IMG/VR virus record: IMGVR_UViG_3300042375_000086 | Span: 1-20,145 of that record | Length of the DNA: 20,145 nucleotides | Source: a virus | Direction: 5' to 3' (one strand) | Shown: positions 6,252 to 10,556 of the stretch, piece by piece | How positions within the stretch are numbered: the stretch's first letter is position 1 | Layout: every line of letters starts with the position of its first letter | Made by a program: the position numbers and the translations under genes | Notes under the pieces: generated by a model | Told to the model about the DNA's origin: nothing | What the model saw: only the letters and a program-made list of their open reading frames with translations | Database searches by the model: none

Positions 6252-6459
6252 TTCGTAACCTCGTCATTCTGTCCCTCAAAAGCAAAGTATCGGACTTTCC
6301 TCTGATTCGTTCCAAGTCCACGCACACACCCTGCCACCAGAGCAACGCTTTGCTTGAGCCAATCGTCAATTTCTTTTGGTTGAATCTGCGTATCCACTCC
6401 CTCGCTTCGCAATCCTTGAAGTGGTTTAATTCTGCTGGAGTCATTTGTAGGCCATTCAA
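6229..6459 (-). CDS. Small conserved phage protein, start uncertain
   Basis: This 76-residue frame starts with TTG at 6457-6459; an in-frame ATG at 6442-6444 would give 71 residues. The product is MTPAELNHFKDCEAREWIRR near its start, then WWQGVCVDLERIRGKSDTLL and RDRMTRLRNE. 'NHFKxCEAREWIRR ... I..RGK ... LRxRM' resembles small phage proteins next to VRR-NUC or replication genes. A competing frame, 6248-6466, begins with an ATG that overlaps the previous TGA (ATGA) but reads as a poor, Ser/Gln-rich sequence. Protein quality favours this frame and junction geometry the other, so translation through a shift is not excluded. Confidence 0.65.
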   Translation of the reverse strand: MNGLQMTPAELNHFKDCEAREWIRRFNQKKLTIGSSKALLWWQGVCVDLERIRGKSDTLLLRDRMTRLRNEESSKS

Positions 6460-6462
6460 ATT

Positions 6463-6642
6463 TCATTCTTCTTCAATCCCTGTCCAATGTTGTTCTTGCT
6501 TTGCAATTAATTCTGGCAATTGTTTTTGCAAAACTTTACTTTGTTCTGGAGTTAAAACTATTGTGATTGAGTAGTTTTGGAAGACAAGATAACCAACAGT
6601 TGATACAAAAAACTCAACAGGTTCTGCTTTACGGAATTTCAT
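6463..6642 (-). CDS. 59-aa small protein, unknown function
   Basis: This frame runs from ATG at 6640-6642 to TGA at 6463-6465. Its ATG overlaps the stop of the replisome organiser (ATGA), and its stop meets the next gene's start region. The product is MKFRKAEPVEFFVSTVGYLV, then FQNYSITIVLTPEQSKVL and KQLPELIAKQEQHWTG: a short beta-rich half followed by a helix. I do not recognise a family. It is a real gene by position: without it a 180-bp hole would break a gap-free operon, and the codon pattern is the same AT-rich one as its neighbours. Confidence 0.75.
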   Translation of the reverse strand: MKFRKAEPVEFFVSTVGYLVFQNYSITIVLTPEQSKVLQKQLPELIAKQEQHWTGIEEE

Positions 6643-7400
6643 ATATTTTCTTTCACTTTTTTAGCAAATTGACGTACAAAATCTGGCATTGGTGCAGCAT
6701 TTTTTGCATCAGCCTTAATCTTTTCTAAAACTACATTAGGCTCATTTGATGCAGGAACTGTGGTCCTGATGTTGTCGGCAGGGTTTGCTTTTGTCGCAAC
6801 CCAATCTGCTTTAAATGCTTGCCAACCACGAACAACACACTCCTCCAAAGCCTTTTCTAAAGTCCAACCAGCTTTTTTTGCTTCACTGGATATGGCATCA
6901 ATGGCTCTTTGGGTTATCGGTGCTTTCTTGGCTTTCCTCAAAGATTTAAATTCCTGCCAAACAGAATCAGAAACACCGCTAGGTGTTGCAACGCTAGTTG
7001 TTCTTTTATGTATCTGTTCTGTATCTGTATCTGTATCTATAGCGTTACTTGAACGTTTCTGTAACGTTTCATCAACGTTACTTACCTGTTTCTTTTTACT
7101 ACGATGCTTGGCAACCCGCATGGTGCTTGAGTCTGAGACAAATTGACGTTTATCCCAATTGAGTAAATTCCAGTGTTTGTCAATGAAATTCTTACTGATA
7201 AACAACTGCTTAGTTTCTTCCAATTCCCCTGTGGATAACCTTAGTTGAAACGCTATCTCCGTTTCATGTAACGTTTCAAGAACTTCGCTACATCGGAGGC
7301 ACATAAGCATGACATAACGTCTTTGCATAGCCTCTGAAAGCATTTGAATTTTAGGGTCGTGTGCAAACTCTGAATAGAGTCGAAACCAAGGATTAGCCAT
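6639..7400 (-). CDS. Replisome organiser / phage replication protein
   Basis: This 253-residue protein has the two-part layout of phage O- or DnaT-like replication proteins. Residues 1-90 (NPWFRLYSEFAHDPKIQMLS, QRRYVMLMCLRCS, FQLRLSTGELEETK, NLLNWDKRQFVSDSSTMRV) are a winged-helix DNA-binding module that should recognise the phage origin. A basic, Ser/Thr/Asp-rich linker (about 95-140) follows. Residues about 142-200 (SGVSDSVWQEFKSLRKAKKA, RAIDAISSEAKKAGWTLEKA, CVVRGWQAFKADWV) are the DnaT-like C-terminal module that recruits helicase or loader. The start ATG at 7398-7400 has AAGGCGG about 8 nt upstream. No DnaC-type loader or helicase follows, so it probably recruits host DnaB directly; that is inference. 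Origin repeats inside the gene were looked for and not found convincingly. Confidence 0.88.
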   Translation of the reverse strand: MANPWFRLYSEFAHDPKIQMLSEAMQRRYVMLMCLRCSEVLETLHETEIAFQLRLSTGELEETKQLFISKNFIDKHWNLLNWDKRQFVSDSSTMRVAKHRSKKKQVSNVDETLQKRSSNAIDTDTDTEQIHKRTTSVATPSGVSDSVWQEFKSLRKAKKAPITQRAIDAISSEAKKAGWTLEKALEECVVRGWQAFKADWVATKANPADNIRTTVPASNEPNVVLEKIKADAKNAAPMPDFVRQFAKKVKENI

Positions 7401-7512
7401 AATAATTTCCGCCTTTTACTCGCCCCTTGAAAGAAACAGTCGGCAGGAGAGGGGATAACTCTTTTCGGTACGCTCATGACTTCGTACCTAGCCGTTGTTT
7501 CAAAACATTGTA
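7401..7512 (-). other. 112-bp leader before the replication gene
   Basis: This is the only non-coding stretch over 100 bp in the leftward replication block. It contains in-frame alternatives that overlap the replication gene but have no family resemblance, and the Shine-Dalgarno of that gene. No clear promoter, terminator or repeat is visible. Confidence 0.4.
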
Positions 7513-7881
7513 TCAAATAAACTGGTTATTTGTAATATCTTGTGAAAACGATTTACCAAACAATCTTGTAGCTTGGGCGTTCATAACCGCATATTCAGCC
7601 TTAGAAAAGATACCTCTGGCATTGCGAATGTCGAATGGATTTAGCTTGTCGTAAGGCTCATCATTGGCAGCTTGGGTAGCTACAATCATATGTGGCTCTA
7701 AAGTGTACTGAGAAACCCAAGAACGTCCCATCTTAATTTTTCCAATTTTTAGTTTGTTTTTGTAACTCATTTTTGTGCAACAAGCTGCAATGGATAGTCG
7801 TGGTATGCCAGTTAAATCCTCTATTTGATAGGATGTAAGTGGGCCGTTTTGTAGGCATCTGATAACTGCTTCTTGTGTCAT
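7513..7881 (-). CDS. Winged-helix DNA-binding protein
   Basis: This 122-residue protein starts at the ATG at 7879-7881, whose ATGA overlaps the TGA of the Cro-like gene; a longer frame to 7944 exists but would run through Cro. Its N-terminus (TQEAVIRCLQNGPLTSYQIE, DLTGIPRLSIAACCTKM) is a winged helix-turn-helix, with recognition helix around residues 26-37 and the 'wing' GKIKMGRSWVSQYTL (48-62). The C-terminal 60 residues (IVATQAANDEPYDKLNPFDI, ARGIFSKAEYAVM) are unlike a known domain to me. It could be a second regulator that acts with Cro on the control region, or a replication accessory protein; the sequence cannot separate these. A GAC/AAC-rich 3' end meets the leader of the replication gene. 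Confidence 0.8.
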   Translation of the reverse strand: MTQEAVIRCLQNGPLTSYQIEDLTGIPRLSIAACCTKMSYKNKLKIGKIKMGRSWVSQYTLEPHMIVATQAANDEPYDKLNPFDIRNARGIFSKAEYAVMNAQATRLFGKSFSQDITNNQFI

Positions 7882-8030
7882 TTGAACCACTCTGGTCTGA
7901 GTTCTTTTAGTTGATAAATGCGTAACTGAGGGATTGTCTTCCAATGGTTAACAGCCGCCCTTGTGATACCTAATATTCTAGCAAGCTCACTCTGTGAGCC
8001 AGCAAGTGTGATAGCTTTTTTTATGTTCAT
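7878..8030 (-). CDS. Cro-like repressor
   Basis: This 50-residue protein has the lambda-type HTH at residues 12-31 (SQSELARILGITRAAVNHWK) followed by IPQLRIYQLKELRPEW, the short strand-helix tail typical of Cro/YdaS-like proteins. Length and layout match phage Cro (about 60-70 residues), slightly compact. The ATG at 8028-8030 has no Shine-Dalgarno, and the -10 of its own promoter (8042-8037) ends only six bases before it, so the message should be leaderless or nearly so. Downstream, ATGA couples it to the winged-helix gene. As the only HTH repressor seen, and adjacent to the divergent control region, it is the best candidate to bind the shared 19-bp promoter element. No CI-type partner is present here. 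Confidence 0.88.
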   Translation of the reverse strand: MNIKKAITLAGSQSELARILGITRAAVNHWKTIPQLRIYQLKELRPEWFK

Positions 8031-8036
8031 TTAACA

Positions 8037-8064
8037 AGTATAGCAAAGTTTACAAGATAAACAA
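8037..8064 (-). promoter_or_regulatory. Leftward promoter for the Cro-like operon
   Basis: On the minus strand TTGTTT (8064-8059) and TATACT (8042-8037) are 16 bp apart, with TGC before the -10 (extended -10). The expected start is at or next to the ATG at 8030, hence a leaderless transcript. The stretch 8056-8035 matches the rightward promoter's 8131-8152 at 19 of 22 bases, in inverted orientation. Confidence 0.78.
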
Positions 8065-8082
8065 TTAGGACAAACCCTTAGA
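8064..8082. repeat. Operator-like repeat, copy A
   Basis: ATTAGGACAAACCCTTAGA is 15/19 identical to copy B at 8095-8113, with a 31-bp spacing (about three helical turns). It abuts the -35 box of the leftward promoter. The TAGG...CTTA ends are imperfectly symmetric, as expected for a dimer-binding site. Confidence 0.55.
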
Positions 8083-8094
8083 TAAAAATACAAC

Positions 8095-8113
8095 ATTAGG
8101 GAAAACACCTAGA
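8095..8113. repeat. Operator-like repeat, copy B
   Basis: ATTAGGGAAAACACCTAGA is the second copy, with TAGG and CCTA arms in inverted orientation around a 7-bp centre. It lies 9 bp upstream of the -35 box of the rightward promoter, a place suited to an activator or a cooperative repressor. Confidence 0.55.
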
Positions 8114-8122
8114 AAATAGTTG

Positions 8123-8150
8123 TTGACCTGCTTGTTTAGTTTGCTATACT
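8123..8150 (+). promoter_or_regulatory. Rightward promoter of the recombination operon
   Basis: TTGACC (8123-8128) and TATACT (8145-8150) are 16 bp apart, with TGC in front of the -10 (extended -10). It is the strongest promoter-like sequence in the window: the -35 matches 5/6 and the -10 5/6. The start is expected near 8157, about 43 nt before the first ATG at 8200. Confidence 0.82.
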
Positions 8151-8158
8151 TGCATCAG

Positions 8159-8180
8159 CCCACAACAAAACGTAAGTGGG
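8159..8180 (+). other. Leader hairpin at the 5' end of the rightward message
   Basis: CCCAC pairs with GTGGG around a 12-nt loop and is followed by TATTTTTAAGG. The predicted transcript begins within a few bases of the left arm, so this would be a terminal stem-loop. It may protect the message, or act as a weak attenuator with the short T-run. Confidence 0.4.
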
Positions 8181-8199
8181 TATTTTTAAGGAAATCAAA

Positions 8200-8292
8200 A
8201 TGAAAAGTAAGATTATTCAGACGCTAGTTGAATGTGTATTAGCCATCGTTATCTTTGGCGGTATCGGTATCCTCTTAGCTTGGAGAGGCTAA
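8200..8292 (+). CDS. 30-aa single-pass membrane peptide
   Basis: This is the first gene of the rightward operon, with AAGGA 7 nt before the ATG and a TAATG junction to the next gene. The product has a short basic start (MKSKIIQ) and then one hydrophobic helix (TLVECVLAIVIFGG, IGILLAW) ending in Arg-Gly. A single inner-membrane segment fits. No family is recognised; small hydrophobic first genes are common in phage early operons, but the role is not evident from sequence. Confidence 0.72.
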   Translation: MKSKIIQTLVECVLAIVIFGGIGILLAWRG

Positions 8293-8447
8293 TGAACACA
8301 CACTACCTAACCCAAGTCCGTAGAATATTTCGCACATACGATGCGCCTCCAGAGGTCATTAGAGCCTACCAAAAGCAATGGGTGAAGTCAGTACGCCAGT
8401 TGGGTGACAAGTGGCTTGTAGCAAAGCCTATCGAAAGAATCCAATGA
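8292..8447 (+). CDS. Small conserved basic phage protein
   Basis: This 51-residue basic protein starts at the ATG at 8292-8294, which shares bases with the previous TAA (TAATG); a TTG further upstream in frame lies inside the preceding gene and is not needed. It reads THYLTQVRRIFRTYDAPPEV, then AYQKQWVKSVRQLGDKWLVA and KPIERIQ. The 'W.xSVRxLGDKWLxAxPI' pattern is a small family that recurs in early regions of many phages, known to me only as hypothetical. Its strong positive charge suggests nucleic-acid binding. ATGA couples it to the next gene. Confidence 0.8.
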   Translation: MNTHYLTQVRRIFRTYDAPPEVIRAYQKQWVKSVRQLGDKWLVAKPIERIQ

Positions 8448-8617
8448 CCAGACAAGACGCAATCAAAGATTTATCGCATGGTGAATACTGTTGCTACTGT
8501 ACTGAGCAAAAGACCTACGGCTTATGCTGTGGAGAAAACCACTTCGTACCTTTCGGGGATTTATACGAGGAAGACCAAGAAGCAATGATTGAAGAATATT
8601 TAAGTAAAGGAAAATAA
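8444..8617 (+). CDS. Small cysteine-rich protein
   Basis: This 57-residue protein begins at ATG 8444-8446, overlapping the previous TGA. Its core, GEYCCYCTEQKTYGLCCGEN, carries five cysteines in two close clusters with a nearby His, a likely zinc-binding knuckle. The C-terminus is acidic (DLYEEDQEAMIEEYLSKG). A small zinc-ribbon DNA- or protein-binding role is possible, but I recognise no named family. It ends one base before the ERF gene. Confidence 0.75.
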   Translation: MTRQDAIKDLSHGEYCCYCTEQKTYGLCCGENHFVPFGDLYEEDQEAMIEEYLSKGK

Positions 8618-8618
8618 A

Positions 8619-9221
8619 ATGGTACACAAGAAGTTAATGGCAGCAAGAATTGCCTTGCAAAACGCACCTCTAAAAAAGTCTGGTCACAATAAGTTTGCTG
8701 GCTACAGTTACTTTGAACTTGGTGACTTTATGCCAGAGATAAATGCAATATTTAATGAAGTTGGTTTGTGTGGCGTAGTGTCCTACGATTCTGAGATAGC
8801 AAGTCTGACAATTACTGACACAGACGATGGCACTAGCCTTGTTATTACATCACCAATGGCAGAAGCTAACCTAAAGGGTTGCCATCCTATCCAGAACCTT
8901 GGTGCAGTAGAAACGTACACCAGACGTTACCTGTGGGTTACAGCAATGGAAATCGTTGAGCATGACGCTCTGGATTCATCTGCACCCATTAAGGAACAAG
9001 TAATCATCACGCCATCACAAGGCATCCGAGATGAGTTACCCATTGAAATACTAAAGTATCTTGACGAATTAGCAGTTGAATTGATTGCTATTTGTGAGAA
9101 AGATTCCAAGGCAGCTTGGATGAGGTTGGAGCAGGAGAACTTAGAGCCAGACCAGAAGGTTGCTTTATGGACTCTGATGCCAAGTAATGTAAGAAGTGCT
9201 ATTAAGAAAGCGAAAGGTTAA
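8619..9221 (+). CDS. erf: ERF-family ssDNA-annealing recombinase
   Basis: This 200-residue protein carries the ERF signature GAVETYTRRYLW (95-106) and the preceding NKFAGYSYFELGDF (24-37). ERF proteins (named after P22 Erf) anneal complementary single strands for phage recombination and genome circularisation, forming oligomeric rings. The first 120 residues are the conserved annealing core; the C-terminal region (about 125-200) is helical, acidic, and poorly conserved in the family. The ATG at 8619 follows the previous stop by one base. It heads the recombination trio with an SSB-like protein and a PD-(D/E)XK nuclease. Confidence 0.95.
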   Translation: MVHKKLMAARIALQNAPLKKSGHNKFAGYSYFELGDFMPEINAIFNEVGLCGVVSYDSEIASLTITDTDDGTSLVITSPMAEANLKGCHPIQNLGAVETYTRRYLWVTAMEIVEHDALDSSAPIKEQVIITPSQGIRDELPIEILKYLDELAVELIAICEKDSKAAWMRLEQENLEPDQKVALWTLMPSNVRSAIKKAKG

Positions 9222-9222
9222 T

Positions 9223-9459
9223 ATGGAATACGACAATACAAACCGAGGAAGTTTGTTCAAGAACGACAGGAAAGACGATGCCAAGTTTCCTGATTACAAA
9301 GGCAGCTTAAATGTAGATGGCGTAGAATATTGGCTATCTGCTTGGCTAAAGGTCAGCAAAGACGGGGCTAAGTTTATGTCCCTGTCTATCAAGAATAAGA
9401 GTGCGGATTCGTTACCTAAGAAAAAAGTTGTTGACTTCGATGACGATGCGCCCTTCTGA
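9223..9459 (+). CDS. SSB-like ssDNA-binding protein
   Basis: This 78-residue protein begins at ATG 9223-9225, two bases after the ERF stop; a longer in-frame start would lie inside ERF. It reads NRGSLFKNDRKDDAKFPDYK, then GSLNVDGVEYWLSAWLKVSK and FMSLSIKNKSA, an OB-fold-like beta pattern, and ends VDFDDDAPF. The acidic tip with Pro-Phe resembles the C-terminal tail with which SSBs bind partners. I recognise it as a small phage ssDNA-binding family commonly found next to ERF/RecT recombinases. It would coat single strands for annealing. It is half the length of bacterial SSB. Confidence 0.85.
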   Translation: MEYDNTNRGSLFKNDRKDDAKFPDYKGSLNVDGVEYWLSAWLKVSKDGAKFMSLSIKNKSADSLPKKKVVDFDDDAPF

Positions 9460-9511
9460 TTACGAGGGGAAAGTTGTGCAAAGAGTCTTTCGGCTTGCAG
9501 ACGAGCAATGA
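9446..9511 (+). CDS. 21-aa linking peptide, tentative
   Basis: This frame starts at ATG 9446-9448 inside the tail of the SSB-like gene and ends with a TGA that overlaps the next gene's ATG (ATGA). The peptide is MRPSDYEGKVVQRVFRLADE plus Gln. It fills the 48-bp gap, so it may be a real coupler or leader for the nuclease gene. There is no clear Shine-Dalgarno, and at this length chance is a real possibility. Confidence 0.35.
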   Translation: MRPSDYEGKVVQRVFRLADEQ

Positions 9512-9888
9512 GTACCCTCACCACTATGAGAAATCAGTATGCGACTCATACTGACTTCCGTGATTTCCAAGGTTTGATTCCTAGTAACTTGCATTTCTTG
9601 CCTAGCAATATAGACATGATTTGCGAGAGGAGGGGACACTTCCTAATCGGAGAATGGAAGAAACCTAACGAGAATATGGCTACTGGTCAGCAATTGCTAC
9701 TCAAGGCTTTTGCTCAAGTTCCTAAATTTACTGTGTTAGTCATTATCGGTAACACAGACAACGAACAAACTGAAGTTGGAGATGTGTTCCAAGTGGTGCT
9801 AGGCAGGTGTGTAAAGATTGGTGAAGGTCTTGATTTCCTCAAAGACTTTTATGTCATGTGGTACGAATTTGCAAACTCGAAAGGATAG
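9508..9888 (+). CDS. PD-(D/E)XK nuclease of the recombination operon
   Basis: This 126-residue protein shows NIDMICERRGHFLIGEWKKP with Asp36, Glu49 and Lys51 forming a D...ExK catalytic core, followed by GQQLLLKAFAQ (60-70) and the strand TVLVIIG (75-81). That arrangement is a PD-(D/E)XK endo/exonuclease. With ERF and SSB next door, it may provide the strand resection that single-strand annealing needs, the role lambda Exo plays for Beta. That is inference, because the family is too divergent to name by eye. The start at 9508 is set by the ATGA junction; an internal ATG at residue 7 is an alternative. Confidence 0.82.
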   Translation: MSTLTTMRNQYATHTDFRDFQGLIPSNLHFLPSNIDMICERRGHFLIGEWKKPNENMATGQQLLLKAFAQVPKFTVLVIIGNTDNEQTEVGDVFQVVLGRCVKIGEGLDFLKDFYVMWYEFANSKG

Positions 9889-9890
9889 TT

Positions 9891-10196
9891 ATGTCATACG
9901 CAAATATAGAGATGAAGATAATTCAATGGTCTGAGCAAAGAAAGATTATTCCTAACAGCACACCAGAGATTCAGCTTCTAAAAGCAATGTCAGAGATGGG
10001 AGAACTTGCAGATGCCACGATTAAACATGACGAGGAAGCTATTGTGGATTCTGTTGGTGATGTCATGGTCTGCCTTATTAACTACTGTGTGCTGCAAGAC
10101 ATAAACTTAGTACAATGTATGGAAATAGCATACGACCAGATTAAGAATCGCAAGGGCATACTATTGCCTAACGGAGTTTTCCAAAAGGAGATATGA
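9891..10196 (+). CDS. MazG-like nucleotide pyrophosphohydrolase
   Basis: This 101-residue protein starts at ATG 9891-9893 with AAGGA 5 nt upstream. It has the four-helix MazG pattern: AMSEMGELADATIK with Glu35 and Glu38, then VDSVGDVMVCLINYC with Asp53 and Asp57, then ECMEIAYDQIKNRKG-type residues toward the end. The first of the usual E-x-x-D acidic residues is replaced by a Ser (S54), with Asp53 next to it a possible substitute ligand. Family members hydrolyse NTPs, dUTP-like nucleotides or alarmones. A role in cleaning the nucleotide pool or lowering (p)ppGpp during infection fits the operon but is inferred. ATGA joins it to the next gene. Confidence 0.83.
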   Translation: MSYANIEMKIIQWSEQRKIIPNSTPEIQLLKAMSEMGELADATIKHDEEAIVDSVGDVMVCLINYCVLQDINLVQCMEIAYDQIKNRKGILLPNGVFQKEI

Positions 10197-10198
10197 CT

Positions 10199-10411
10199 AT
10201 GAAATTTGAAATGGAATTCGGGCTTTTCAATGACAAGCTAGTTATTGAAACCCATGACTTTGACATTATTGAAATCTTCCAGAAGTTTGTGGAGTTTCAA
10301 GAAACACATGGTTGGGCAATTGACTATGTGGCTGTTGAACTTAATGATGGTGCGTTTGATGAAGAAGAAAAAATACCAGACTTTGCTTTAAACGCTCACG
10401 AGCCTTTGTAA
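10199..10411 (+). CDS. Acidic small protein, unknown function
   Basis: This 70-residue protein is the last gene of the rightward operon. I chose the ATG at 10199-10201 because GGAG sits 8 nt before it; the ATG at 10193, overlapping the previous stop, is only 2 nt from GGAG. It reads MKFEMEFGLFNDKLVIETHD, then FDIIEIFQKFVEFQETHGWA and ELNDGAFDEEEK. Acidic, with a beta-helix-beta look; I recognise no family. Its stop lies one base from the stop of the convergent membrane peptide. Confidence 0.7.
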   Translation: MKFEMEFGLFNDKLVIETHDFDIIEIFQKFVEFQETHGWAIDYVAVELNDGAFDEEEKIPDFALNAHEPL

Positions 10412-10412
10412 G

Positions 10413-10556
10413 CTACTTTGCTAACAAGTACAGCCCCACATTGCTAAAGGCGTAACCTGCGTACACGATAGCCATGTGCGGGTTATCTTTCCATAGTTGT
10501 TCACCAGCAATATAGGCGTAGATTGCCCCTGTGAGAATAATTAGCCAAGCACTCAA
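10413..10556 (-). CDS. 47-aa two-TM membrane peptide
   Basis: This frame starts with TTG at 10554-10556, which overlaps the TGA of the metallophosphoesterase (TTGA), and stops at 10413-10415. The product has two hydrophobic segments, AWLIILTGAIYAYIAG (about 3-18) and AIVYAGYAFSNVGLYLLA (29-46), with a short polar EQLWKDNPHM loop between. The pattern 'TGxxYxxIAxEQLWKxNxxMAIVYAGYAFSNxGL' recurs as a small phage membrane protein. A holin-like or antiholin role is possible, but no such activity is established. It is the last leftward gene before the convergent operon. Confidence 0.75.
   Translation of the reverse strand: MSAWLIILTGAIYAYIAGEQLWKDNPHMAIVYAGYAFSNVGLYLLAK
10454..10484 (+). terminator. 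Weak hairpin where the two operons meet
   Basis: AACCTGC..ACA pairs with TGTGCGGGTT (10-bp stem with a 2-nt bulge and a G-T wobble) around a 9-nt loop, then ATCTTT. It lies about 45 bp past the end of the rightward operon, inside the convergent peptide. A partial terminator for the rightward transcript is possible; the T-run is poor. Confidence 0.3.

Noticed and set aside
7253-7516. An 87-aa minus-strand frame covering the leader and start of the replication gene
   Set aside because: It overlaps 148 bp of the replisome organiser's conserved N-terminus, begins with TTG, and resembles no family; it reads like a shadow of that gene.
8232-8291. N-terminal extension of the 51-aa gene to an upstream TTG
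   Set aside because: It would run through the membrane peptide; the TAATG junction at 8290-8294 sets the start.
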